This document shows, piece after piece, positions 1 through 8,390 of a stretch of DNA of 64,000 nt. Below the pieces are notes generated by a model that saw nothing but the letters and a program-made list of their open reading frames with translations, ran no database searches and had not been told where the DNA came from. The first letter of the stretch is position 1; every line of letters begins with the position of its first letter. Source of the DNA: Siccibacter colletis (GTDB taxonomy: Bacteria; Pseudomonadota; Gammaproteobacteria; Enterobacterales; Enterobacteriaceae); assembly GCF_000696575.1 (NCBI RefSeq), contig NZ_JMSQ01000006.1, positions 248,001 through 312,000 of the forward strand, given 5' to 3'. A program made the translations under genes and the position numbers.

Positions 1-735
1 CACAATAGCGCTGGAGGTGGCGTTGATGGAGTCGAGGCTGTCGCCGCACTCGATCAATACGCAAGAGCTGAACTGACGGGTCGGCGTACGCACGCCGGAC
101 ATGATCGGCGTCGGCAGCGAGATCTTGAAGGTTGATACCGCGTCATAGAAACGCTTCACGTAGTCGAGACGGGTTTCGCGCGGGTAGTTAGAGAACAGGC
201 AGGCCGCGACGAGGATATACAGGAACTGCGCGCTCTCGTAGATTTCGCCGGTGACGCGGTTCTGGACCAGATATTTCCCTTCAAGCTGTTTTACCGCAGC
301 GTAAGAGAAGTTCATGTCGCGCCAGTGGTCAATAAAGCCGTCCATCTGCTCGAACTCTTCTACGGAGTAGTCTTCCAGCAGGTGGCGGTCATATTTGCCC
401 AGCTCCACCATTTTTACCACGTGGTCGTGCAGCGTCGGCGGCTCGAACTGGCCGTAGGCTTTCTTACGCAGGTGGAAAATGGCCAGGCGCGCGGCGAGGT
501 ACTGATAATCCGGCGCATCGCGGGAGATCAGGTCGGCTGCGGCCTTGATGATGGTTTCATGAATGTCAGAGGTTTTAATCCCGTCGTAAAACTGGATGTG
601 GGAACGCAGTTCAACCTGAGAGATTGAGACGTTCTCCAGGCCTTCCGCCGCCCAGTCAAGCACACGATGGATTTTATCGAGGTTAATGCGCTCGGTCGCA
701 CCGTCACGCTTAGTCACCAGCAGACTCTGATTCAT
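1..735 (-). CDS. nrdA: Ribonucleoside-diphosphate reductase 1 subunit alpha (5' part, runs off window)
   Basis: Catalytic and regulatory large subunit of the aerobic class Ia ribonucleotide reductase, which makes dNDPs from NDPs together with NrdB in the cytoplasm. The first 245 codons are present; the rest lies before base 1. The protein starts MNQSLLVTKRDG, the N-terminal ATP-cone region that binds ATP/dATP to set overall activity. Codon 225 (61-63) is Cys in the context SSCVLIECGD, the active-site redox cysteine, at the E. coli residue number. Two DnaA boxes lie just upstream of the start (45 bp and more). The start is the ATG at 733-735, which gives the E. coli-like N-terminus. The incompleteness is only the window edge. 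Confidence 0.98.
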   Translation of the reverse strand, partial: MNQSLLVTKRDGATERINLDKIHRVLDWAAEGLENVSISQVELRSHIQFYDGIKTSDIHETIIKAAADLISRDAPDYQYLAARLAIFHLRKKAYGQFEPPTLHDHVVKMVELGKYDRHLLEDYSVEEFEQMDGFIDHWRDMNFSYAAVKQLEGKYLVQNRVTGEIYESAQFLYILVAACLFSNYPRETRLDYVKRFYDAVSTFKISLPTPIMSGVRTPTRQFSSCVLIECGDSLDSINATSSAIV

Positions 736-779
736 GAGGAATGTACCCGTCCGTAAGAAATAGAAAAAATATCCCCCGC

Positions 780-819
780 TTATACACAGCCGCCAGTCTG
801 TGACTAACTCTGTGGATAA
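780..819. promoter_or_regulatory. Pair of DnaA boxes upstream of nrdA
   Basis: TTATACACA at 780-788 and TGTGGATAA at 811-819 (the reverse complement is TTATCCACA, the strongest DnaA box) face each other 22 bp apart. DnaA boxes in the nrdAB promoter that couple dNTP synthesis to replication are established for E. coli. The AT-rich stretch just beyond (about 820-835, ACTACATATAGGGGG) is where an NrdR-type site could lie, but I cannot confirm one. Confidence 0.75.
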
Positions 820-1036
820 ATACTACATATAGGGGGTTTGAGATAAGTTTAACGCTAGATGATGAGTATTCTAGTAGGGAATCATTTGAGAACAAGAGTT
901 GATTTTGAGATGTTTTTGCGTCTTATTCGACGGGTCTATGGCTAAGCCCTCGTATCGTAAGGCTTGTTGGCTATGTCAATAAGTTGCAAAAAAAAATGAA
1001 AATTTGATCGAGTGCTGATTTCTTCAACGACCCGAC

Positions 1037-1063
1037 AAAATTGCGCGGTAAAGCCCGCGCAAT
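1037..1063 (-). terminator. Rho-independent terminator of ubiG
   Basis: Read on the minus strand, ATTGCGCGG and CCGCGCAAT form a 9-bp stem followed by TTTTG. It begins 23 bp after the ubiG stop codon. Confidence 0.7.
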
Positions 1064-1086
1064 CCTTATAGCAAATACTTATGTCG

Positions 1087-1815
1087 TTAGGCGTTTTTTG
1101 CTTCGGTATGCAACATATAGTTAACATCAACCCCCGGCGCGAGACGGAATTTGTTGGTCAGCGGGTTGTAGTGCAGGCCGGTGATATGACGCTCTTTAAG
1201 CGGCGTATCGTCAATCCATGCCAGTAGCTCGGACGGCTTGATAAACTTCTTCGCATCGTGGGTGCCCTTCGGCACCATGCGCAGCACGTATTCCGCGCCG
1301 ACTACCGCCATCAGCCAGGATTTGGCGTTGCGGTTTAGCGTTGAGAAGAATACGTGACCGCCGGGCTTTACCAGCGCGGCGCAGGCGCGTACCACCGATT
1401 GCGGGTCCGGAACGTGCTCCAGCATCTCCATACAGGTGACGACATCGTAGCCCGCCGGGTTCTGCGCCGCGTGCTCTTCAACGGTGCGCTGGATGTAGTC
1501 AACCTTCACGCCGCTCTCCAGCGCGTGCAGGCGCGCCACTGCCAGCGGTTCCGCGCCCATATCCAGGCCGGTCACGGTAGCGCCTTCGCGCGCCATGCTT
1601 TCGGCGAGGATGCCGCCGCCGCAGCCGACGTCGAGCACCGTTTTGCCAAACAGGCCGCCGGCGCGTTCGCTGATGTAGCCCAGACGCAGCGGATTAATAC
1701 GGTGCAGCGGCTTAAATTCCCCTTCCAGATCCCACCAGCGTGAGGCGACCGCTTCGAATTTCGCGATCTCATTGTGGTCGACGTTATGGGGTGTTGGGGA
1801 TTGTTCAGCATTCAT
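1087..1815 (-). CDS. ubiG: Ubiquinone biosynthesis O-methyltransferase
   Basis: SAM-dependent methyltransferase that performs both O-methylations in ubiquinone synthesis, in the cytoplasm or at the inner membrane face. It is 242 aa, against about 240 in E. coli. SAM motif I, LDVGCGGG, lies at residues 61-68. The later segment [11 protein letters not shown] is typical of UbiG. I chose the ATG at 1813-1815 (MNAEQSP) over an in-frame upstream ATG because AAGGAG sits about 12 nt before it and the extra 34 residues match nothing in the family. It is divergent from gyrA, sharing a 225-bp promoter region, and is followed by a hairpin terminator. Identification rests on near-complete similarity to the E. 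coli protein. Confidence 0.97.
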   Translation of the reverse strand: MNAEQSPTPHNVDHNEIAKFEAVASRWWDLEGEFKPLHRINPLRLGYISERAGGLFGKTVLDVGCGGGILAESMAREGATVTGLDMGAEPLAVARLHALESGVKVDYIQRTVEEHAAQNPAGYDVVTCMEMLEHVPDPQSVVRACAALVKPGGHVFFSTLNRNAKSWLMAVVGAEYVLRMVPKGTHDAKKFIKPSELLAWIDDTPLKERHITGLHYNPLTNKFRLAPGVDVNYMLHTEAKNA

Positions 1816-1990
1816 GAGCGCGTTTACTCCTTGTCTCGTAAGAAAAAGAAGTATAACAGGCCGCCGCGCTGAAGAAAGAATGATTACCGGCGGCCCTGGG
1901 TTGCAACGCGGCGTCAACCCGGTGCAAACCGCGAGAAATCAACCTGCTATCCGGGCGGGATAAGGCTTACCGGTATGACCAGGCTTGTGT

Positions 1991-1996
1991 TATAAT
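1991..1996 (+). promoter_or_regulatory. Probable gyrA -10 element
   Basis: A perfect TATAAT 44 bp before the gyrA start, followed by a GC-containing discriminator. No good -35 is visible; the best at the right distance is around 1966-1972. Gyrase promoters that respond to DNA relaxation are known to depend on the -10 and its discriminator. Inference from position and sequence only. Confidence 0.6.
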
Positions 1997-2040
1997 TTGC
2001 GACCTTTGAATCCGGGATACAGTAGAGGGATAGCGGTTAG

Positions 2041-4677
2041 ATGAGCGACCTTGCGAGAGAAATTACACCGGTCAACATTGAGGAAGAGCTGAAGAGCTCC
2101 TATCTGGATTATGCGATGTCGGTCATTGTTGGCCGTGCGCTGCCGGATGTCCGAGATGGCCTGAAACCGGTACACCGTCGCGTGCTTTACGCCATGAACG
2201 TATTGGGCAATGACTGGAACAAAGCCTATAAAAAATCTGCCCGTGTCGTTGGTGACGTAATCGGTAAATACCACCCCCACGGTGATACCGCTGTCTATGA
2301 CACCATCGTGCGTATGGCGCAGCCATTCTCCTTACGCTACATGCTGGTCGATGGCCAGGGTAACTTCGGTTCAGTAGACGGCGACTCCGCCGCGGCGATG
2401 CGTTATACGGAAATCCGTATGTCGAAGATCGCCCATGAGCTGATGGCCGATCTCGAAAAAGAGACCGTTGATTTCGTTGATAACTACGACGGTACCGAAC
2501 GCATTCCTGACGTTATGCCGACCAAGATCCCGAACCTGCTGGTTAACGGGGCTTCCGGTATCGCCGTGGGTATGGCGACTAACATTCCGCCGCACAACCT
2601 GACGGAAGTGATTAACGGCTGCCTGGCCTACATCGACGATGAAGACATCAGCGTTGAAGGGCTGATGGAGCACATCCCAGGGCCGGACTTCCCGACCGCC
2701 GCTATCATCAATGGCCGTCGCGGTATTGAAGAAGCCTATCGTACCGGCCGCGGCAAAATCTACATTCGCGCCCGCGCGGAAGTGGAAGCCGATGCCAAAA
2801 CGGGCCGTGAAACTATCATCGTTCATGAGATCCCATACCAGGTTAACAAAGCGCGTCTGATCGAGAAGATCGCCGAGCTGGTAAAAGAAAAACGCGTGGA
2901 AGGCATCAGCGCGCTGCGTGACGAGTCCGATAAAGACGGTATGCGCATCGTGATCGAGATTAAACGCGATGCCGTGGGTGAAGTGGTGCTGAACAACCTC
3001 TACTCCCAGACGCAGCTGCAGGTCTCCTTCGGCATCAACATGGTGGCTCTGCATCACGGTCAGCCGAAAATCCTGACCTTGAAAGAGATCCTGAGCGCCT
3101 TCGTGCGCCATCGCCGCGAAGTAGTGACGCGTCGTACCATCTTTGAACTGCGTAAAGCCCGCGATCGTGCTCATATCCTCGAAGCGCTCGCCGTTGCGCT
3201 GGCCAACATCGACCCGATTATCGAGCTGATCCGCCGCGCGCCAACGCCAGCGGAAGCGAAAGCCGGCCTGGTTTCTCAGGCGTGGGATCTGGGCAACGTG
3301 GCCGCGATGCTGGCAGGTGCCGGTGATGACGCTGCGCGTCCGGAGTGGCTGGAGCCGGAATTCGGCGTGCGCGACGGGAAATATTATCTGACCGAACAGC
3401 AGGCTCAGGCCATCCTCGACCTGCGTCTGCAGAAGCTGACCGGTCTGGAGCACGAAAAACTGCTCGACGAGTACAAAGAGCTGCTGGCGCAGATCGCCGA
3501 GCTGCTGCATATCCTCGGCAGCGCCGATCGTCTGATGGAAGTTATCCGCGAAGAGCTGGAGCTGGTGCGCGATCAGTTCGGTGACGAACGTCGTACCGAA
3601 ATTACCGCCAACACCGCGGACATCAACATCGAAGACCTGATCAACCAGGAAGACGTTGTTGTTACCCTGTCGCACCAGGGCTACGTGAAGTATCAGCCGT
3701 TAACCGATTACGAAGCGCAGCGTCGCGGCGGGAAAGGGAAATCGGCGGCACGTATTAAAGAAGAAGACTTTATCGACCGTCTGCTGGTGGCCAACACCCA
3801 TGACACCATTCTGTGCTTCTCCAGCCGTGGCCGTCTCTACTGGATGAAGGTCTACCAGCTGCCGGAAGCAAGCCGTGGGGCGCGTGGACGTCCTATCGTC
3901 AACCTGCTGCCGCTGGAAGCCAACGAACGTATCACCGCCATTCTGCCGGTGCGTGAGTACGAAGAGGGCGTGAACGTCTTTATGGCAACCGCCAGCGGTA
4001 CCGTGAAGAAAACCGCGCTCAAAGAGTTCAGCCGTCCGCGTACCGCCGGTATTATCGCCGTTAACCTCAACGAGGGCGATGAGCTGATTGGCGTTGACCT
4101 GACCACCAGCAGTGACGAAGTGATGCTGTTCTCGGCGCAGGGCAAAGTGGTGCGCTTCAAGGGTGATGCAGTGCGTGCTATGGGTCGTACTGCGACCGGC
4201 GTGCGCGGTATTCGTCTGATGGACGGCGACAGCGTGGTCTCCCTGATTGTGCCGCGCGGCGAGGGCGCGATCCTCACCGTGACGCAGAACGGCTACGGCA
4301 AGCGTACCGCGGCGGATGAGTATCCGACCAAGTCTCGTGCCACCAAAGGGGTTATCTCCATTAAGGTCACCGACCGCAATGGCCCGGTGGTAGGCGCGGT
4401 GCAGGTTGACGACGCCGACCAGATCATGATGATCACCGATGCCGGTACCTTAGTGCGTACCCGCGTATCGGAAATCAGCATCGTTGGCCGTAACACCCAG
4501 GGTGTTATCCTCATCCGCACCGCGGAAGACGAAAACGTGGTGGGTCTGCAGCGCGTCGCTGAGCCTGTTGATGATGAAGAACTGGATTCTATCGACGGCA
4601 CGGTCGCAGAAGGGGACGATGAAATCGCTCCGGAAGCGGAAGGCGATGACGAAGCAGCGGACGACGCTGACGAGTAA
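2041..4677 (+). CDS. gyrA: DNA gyrase subunit A
   Basis: Breakage-reunion subunit of DNA gyrase (A2B2), which introduces negative supercoils. 878 aa, against 875 in E. coli. The catalytic pair R121-Y122 is present in [12 protein letters not shown]. The quinolone-resistance region reads HGDTAVYD, giving Thr83 and Asp87; E. coli has Ser83, while Thr83 is native in some other enterobacteria. The C-terminal beta-pinwheel begins around residue 530 and includes the GyrA box QRRGGKGK needed for DNA wrapping. The last 35 or so residues are a very acidic tail, as in E. coli. It stands alone between ubiG and rcsC with its own terminator; K-12 has ato and yfa genes between gyrA and rcsC. Confidence 0.99.
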   Translation: MSDLAREITPVNIEEELKSSYLDYAMSVIVGRALPDVRDGLKPVHRRVLYAMNVLGNDWNKAYKKSARVVGDVIGKYHPHGDTAVYDTIVRMAQPFSLRYMLVDGQGNFGSVDGDSAAAMRYTEIRMSKIAHELMADLEKETVDFVDNYDGTERIPDVMPTKIPNLLVNGASGIAVGMATNIPPHNLTEVINGCLAYIDDEDISVEGLMEHIPGPDFPTAAIINGRRGIEEAYRTGRGKIYIRARAEVEADAKTGRETIIVHEIPYQVNKARLIEKIAELVKEKRVEGISALRDESDKDGMRIVIEIKRDAVGEVVLNNLYSQTQLQVSFGINMVALHHGQPKILTLKEILSAFVRHRREVVTRRTIFELRKARDRAHILEALAVALANIDPIIELIRRAPTPAEAKAGLVSQAWDLGNVAAMLAGAGDDAARPEWLEPEFGVRDGKYYLTEQQAQAILDLRLQKLTGLEHEKLLDEYKELLAQIAELLHILGSADRLMEVIREELELVRDQFGDERRTEITANTADINIEDLINQEDVVVTLSHQGYVKYQPLTDYEAQRRGGKGKSAARIKEEDFIDRLLVANTHDTILCFSSRGRLYWMKVYQLPEASRGARGRPIVNLLPLEANERITAILPVREYEEGVNVFMATASGTVKKTALKEFSRPRTAGIIAVNLNEGDELIGVDLTTSSDEVMLFSAQGKVVRFKGDAVRAMGRTATGVRGIRLMDGDSVVSLIVPRGEGAILTVTQNGYGKRTAADEYPTKSRATKGVISIKVTDRNGPVVGAVQVDDADQIMMITDAGTLVRTRVSEISIVGRNTQGVILIRTAEDENVVGLQRVAEPVDDEELDSIDGTVAEGDDEIAPEAEGDDEAADDADE

Positions 4678-4690
4678 GACCGTCAGGCTG

Positions 4691-4752
4691 CCCGCTGGTT
4701 AGCGGGTGGCCTGAGCAAGGCAGGGAAGAGGGCGGCTTGTTCGCCCTTTTTT
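4691..4752 (+). terminator. gyrA terminator (two hairpins)
   Basis: A first hairpin CCCGCT-GGTT-AGCGGG at 4691-4706 is followed by AGGGCG-GCTTGTT-CGCCCT at 4729-4747, which runs into a T tract ending at 4752. The second is a normal intrinsic terminator. Confidence 0.85.
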
Positions 4753-4826
4753 ATTGCCGTTGCGAGTACTGACATTTACCGCTACTTTAAAGCACATTCT
4801 TTCATCCTGTTGACGGCTCAGTCATT

Positions 4827-7676
4827 TTGAAATACTTCGTTTCTTTCCGTACGACGCTCAAAGTGTCGCGCTATCTGTTCCGCGCTTTGGCGCTGTTGCT
4901 GTGGCTGCTGATCGCCCTGTTTTCGGTGTTCTACATCGTTAATGCTCTGCATGAAAAAGAGTCTGAAATCCGCCAGGAGTTCAACCTGAGCTATGAACAG
5001 GCGCAGCGCTATATCCAGCGCACCTCGGACGTAATGAAAGAGCTGAAGTACATCGCTGAGAATCGCCTGACGGTTGAAAACGGCGTGCTGCCAGGCGCGG
5101 CGCGTAACAACGATCGCGTCGGCATTCCCGAATTCCAGCCGCTGTTCCCGGATTCCGACTGCGCAATGCTCGGTAATACCTGGCGCGACTCGCTGCAGTC
5201 GCTGGCCTGGTTCCTGCGTTACTGGCGCGATAACTTTTCCGCGGCTTACGATCTGAATCGCGTATTCCTGATTGGCAGCGATAACCTCTGTATGGCAGAT
5301 TTCGGCCTGCGTGATGCCCCGGTTGAGCACGATAAAACCCTGAAAGCGCTGCACGAGCGCATCCTGAAGTACCGCAACGCGCCGCGTGAAGAGCAGGGCA
5401 ACAGCCTGTTCTGGATAAGCCAGGGTCCGCGTCCGGGCGTGGGCTACTTCTATACCCTGACGCCGGTCTATCTGGCGAACCGCCTGCAGGCGCTGCTCGG
5501 TATCGAGCAGACCATTCGCATGGAAAACTTCTTTACCCCTGGCAGCCTGCCGATGGGCGTGACCATCGTCGATGAGAACAACCAGCCGCTGATCTCGCTG
5601 ACCGGCCCGGAATCGCGCATCGAACCCGATCCGCGCTGGACCCAGGATCGCGCCTGGTTCGGCTATACCTCCGGCTTCCGCGATCTGGTGCTGAAACGCA
5701 GCCTGCCGCCTTCCTCGTTAAGCGTGGTCTATTCCGTGCCGGTGGATCTGGTGCTGGAGCGTATCCGCATGCTGATCCTTAACGCGGTGCTGCTGAATGT
5801 GCTGGTCGGCGTGGTGCTGTTTACCCTCGCGCGTATGTACGAGCGACGCATCTTTATTCCGGCGGAAAACGACGCCCAGCGTCTGGAAGAGCACGAGCAG
5901 TTCAACCGCAAAATCGTCGCCTCGGCGCCGGTGGGGATCTGTATCCTGCGGACCCAGGATGGCACCAATATCCTGAGTAACGAGCTGGCGCATAACTACC
6001 TCAATATGCTGACCCACGAAGATCGGCAGCGGCTGACGCAGATTATCTGCGGCCAGCAGGTCAACTTCGTCGATGTCCTGACCAGCAACCAGACTAACCT
6101 GCAAATCAGCTTCGTCCACTCGCGCTATCGCAATGAAAACGTGGCGATCTGCGTGCTGGTGGACGTGTCGGCCCGCGTGAAAATGGAAGAGTCGCTGCAG
6201 GACATGGCGCAGGCCGCTGAGCAGGCGAGCCAGTCGAAATCAATGTTCCTCGCCACCGTCAGCCACGAGCTGCGCACGCCGCTCTACGGCATTATCGGTA
6301 ACCTCGACCTGCTGCAGACCAAGGCGCTGCCTAAAGGCGTGGATCGTCTGGTGACGGCGATGAACAACTCCTCCAGCCTGCTGTTGAAAATCATCAGCGA
6401 TATTCTCGATTTCTCGAAAATTGAGTCCGAACAGCTGAAAATTGAGCCGCGCGAATTCTCGCCGCGCGAAGTGATGAGCCACGTGACTGCCAACTACCAT
6501 CCGCTGGTGGTGCGTAAACAGCTGGGGCTGTACTGCTTTATCTCCCCGGACGTGCCGCTGACGCTGCAGGGCGATCCGATGCGTCTGCAGCAGGTGATCT
6601 CCAACCTGCTGAGCAATGCCATCAAGTTCACCGACAGCGGCTGCATCATTCTTGATGTCTCTACCGAAGGGGATTACCTCACCTTCCGGGTGCGGGATAC
6701 CGGCGTCGGGATCCCGGCCAAGGAAGTGGTGCGGCTGTTTGATCCCTTCTTCCAGGTCGGCACCGGCGTACAGCGTAACTTCCAGGGCACCGGGCTGGGG
6801 CTGGCTATCTGTGAGAAGCTGATCAGCATGATGGACGGCGATATCGCCGTTGATACCGAGCCGGGTATGGGCAGCCAGTTCACCATCCGCATTCCGCTTT
6901 ACAGTGCGGGTGAAAATGCTAAAGCGAACGTTGATGGCCTGGCGGATAAACGCTGCTGGCTGGCGGTACGCAACGCGTCGCTGCATGGCTTTATCGAAAA
7001 TATGCTGGAGCGCAACGGGATTCGCACCCAGCGCTATAACGGTGAAGTGCCGGATCAGGACGATGTGCTGATCACCGATGATGAAACCTTCAGCAACTGG
7101 GCAGGTCGCGCGGCGATCCTGTTCTCGCGTCGCCACATTGGTATTCCGGTGGAGCGGGGCGATAACCTCTGGCTGCACAGCGTGGCCTCGCCGCATGAGC
7201 TGATCGCGCTGCTGGGCCGCATCTACCGCATTGACGTTGACGTACCGGGCAGCACGCCGTCGCTGGCGGCAGGCTCTGGCTCTGATGCTCAGAACGACGA
7301 TATGATGATTCTGGTGGTGGACGATCATCCGATCAACCGCCGTCTGCTTGCCGACCAGCTGGGTTCGCTGGGCTATCAGTGCAAAACTGCCAACGACGGC
7401 ATCGATGCCCTGAACGTGCTGAGCAAGAACCATATCGATATCGTCCTGAGCGACGTCAACATGCCGAACATGGACGGCTATCGCCTGACGCAGCGCATTC
7501 GTCAGCTTGGCCTGACGTTGCCGGTGGTGGGCGTAACGGCGAATGCCCTGGCAGAAGAGAAGCAGCGCTGTATCGAGTCGGGTATGGATAGCTGTCTGTC
7601 GAAGCCGGTAACGCTGGACGTATTAAGCCAGACGCTGGCGGTATATGCGGAGCGGGTGCGGAAAACGCGGGTATAA
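4827..7676 (+). CDS. rcsC: Rcs phosphorelay hybrid sensor histidine kinase
   Basis: Inner-membrane hybrid kinase that starts the Rcs envelope-stress phosphorelay (RcsC to RcsD to RcsB). 949 aa, the same length as E. coli. TM1 at about 20-41, a periplasmic domain to about 310, TM2 about 314-335, then a PAS-like region. The dimerisation/kinase core has the phospho-His in ATVSHELRTP (His480), and N, G1 and G2 boxes follow. A C-terminal receiver carries DIVLSDVNMPNMDG with Asp876 as acceptor. The start is TTG (4827-4829), giving MKYFVSFRTT, which fits the E. coli start. It is convergent with rcsB; signals reach it through RcsF/IgaA, encoded elsewhere. Confidence 0.97.
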   Translation: MKYFVSFRTTLKVSRYLFRALALLLWLLIALFSVFYIVNALHEKESEIRQEFNLSYEQAQRYIQRTSDVMKELKYIAENRLTVENGVLPGAARNNDRVGIPEFQPLFPDSDCAMLGNTWRDSLQSLAWFLRYWRDNFSAAYDLNRVFLIGSDNLCMADFGLRDAPVEHDKTLKALHERILKYRNAPREEQGNSLFWISQGPRPGVGYFYTLTPVYLANRLQALLGIEQTIRMENFFTPGSLPMGVTIVDENNQPLISLTGPESRIEPDPRWTQDRAWFGYTSGFRDLVLKRSLPPSSLSVVYSVPVDLVLERIRMLILNAVLLNVLVGVVLFTLARMYERRIFIPAENDAQRLEEHEQFNRKIVASAPVGICILRTQDGTNILSNELAHNYLNMLTHEDRQRLTQIICGQQVNFVDVLTSNQTNLQISFVHSRYRNENVAICVLVDVSARVKMEESLQDMAQAAEQASQSKSMFLATVSHELRTPLYGIIGNLDLLQTKALPKGVDRLVTAMNNSSSLLLKIISDILDFSKIESEQLKIEPREFSPREVMSHVTANYHPLVVRKQLGLYCFISPDVPLTLQGDPMRLQQVISNLLSNAIKFTDSGCIILDVSTEGDYLTFRVRDTGVGIPAKEVVRLFDPFFQVGTGVQRNFQGTGLGLAICEKLISMMDGDIAVDTEPGMGSQFTIRIPLYSAGENAKANVDGLADKRCWLAVRNASLHGFIENMLERNGIRTQRYNGEVPDQDDVLITDDETFSNWAGRAAILFSRRHIGIPVERGDNLWLHSVASPHELIALLGRIYRIDVDVPGSTPSLAAGSGSDAQNDDMMILVVDDHPINRRLLADQLGSLGYQCKTANDGIDALNVLSKNHIDIVLSDVNMPNMDGYRLTQRIRQLGLTLPVVGVTANALAEEKQRCIESGMDSCLSKPVTLDVLSQTLAVYAERVRKTRV

Positions 7677-7687
7677 GAATGAAGAAA

Positions 7688-7713
7688 CCCCGCCGGCAGG
7701 ACGCCTGGCGGGG
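7688..7713. terminator. Hairpin between convergent rcsC and rcsB
   Basis: CCCCGCC (7688-7694) pairs with GGCGGGG (7707-7713) over a 12-nt loop. On the minus strand it is followed by TTTCTTC, so it more likely ends rcsB transcripts. The U tract is poor. Confidence 0.5.
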
Positions 7714-7723
7714 TATAAATGCG

Positions 7724-8374
7724 TTACTCTTTGTCCGCCGGGGTAAGGCTCACGGAAGAGAGGTAGTTCAGCAGGGCAATATCATTTTCCACACCCAGCT
7801 TCATCATCGCTGATTTTTTCTGGCTGCTGATGGTTTTGATGCTGCGGTTCAGCTTCTTGGCGATTTCTGTGACCAGGAAACCTTCAGCGAACAGGCGCAG
7901 CACTTCACTCTCTTTCGGTGACAGGCGTTTATCGCCATAACCGCCAGCGCTGATTTTCTCCAGCAGGCGCGACACGCTTTCCGGGGTAAATTTCTTCCCT
8001 TTCTGCAGCGCAGCCAGCGCTTTCGGCAGATCCGCCGGTGCGCCCTGTTTCAGCACGATACCTTCGATATCCAGATCCAGCACGGCGCTCAGAATGGCCG
8101 GGTTGTTATTCATGGTCAGAACGATGATCGAGATAGCCGGGAAGTGACGCTTGATGTACTTGATCAGGGTAATGCCATCGCCATACTTGTCGCCAGGCAT
8201 GGAGAGGTCAGTAATCAGTACATGTGCGTCGAGTTTTGGGAGGTTATTGATTAACGCTGTGGAATCTTCAAATTCACCGACAACATTCACCCACTCGATC
8301 TGCTCAAGCGATTTGCGAATGCCGAACAGAACAATCGGATGGTCATCGGCAATAATTACGTTCATATTGTTCAT
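7724..8374 (-). CDS. rcsB: Rcs phosphorelay response regulator
   Basis: Transcription regulator that receives phosphate from RcsD and, alone or with partners such as RcsA, controls capsule, flagella, osmB, rprA and other targets. 216 aa, identical in length to E. coli and almost identical in sequence. The receiver domain carries Asp56 in LITDLSMPG. The C-terminal LuxR/NarL helix-turn-helix (about 148-212) includes RLSPKESEVLRLFAEGF. It lies 16 bp downstream of rcsD on the same strand. In E. coli a second rcsB promoter lies inside rcsD; I did not locate it here. Confidence 0.99.
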   Translation of the reverse strand: MNNMNVIIADDHPIVLFGIRKSLEQIEWVNVVGEFEDSTALINNLPKLDAHVLITDLSMPGDKYGDGITLIKYIKRHFPAISIIVLTMNNNPAILSAVLDLDIEGIVLKQGAPADLPKALAALQKGKKFTPESVSRLLEKISAGGYGDKRLSPKESEVLRLFAEGFLVTEIAKKLNRSIKTISSQKKSAMMKLGVENDIALLNYLSSVSLTPADKE

Positions 8375-8390
8375 GTATTAGGCTACCTTG

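Larger units (their letters stand above)
736..1086. other. nrdA-ubiG intergenic region, no gene seen
   Basis: 351 bp holding the nrdA promoter region (DnaA boxes at 780-819) and the ubiG terminator hairpin (1037-1063). The short open frames here have no supporting features. In E. coli K-12 the large autotransporter gene yfaL lies between ubiG and nrdA; it is absent here. Confidence 0.7.

Noticed and set aside
1945..1980. Possible classical REP sequence (ATCCGGGCGGGATAAGG) upstream of gyrA
   Set aside because: Only one weak arm resembles the E. coli REP core and no pairing arm is present.
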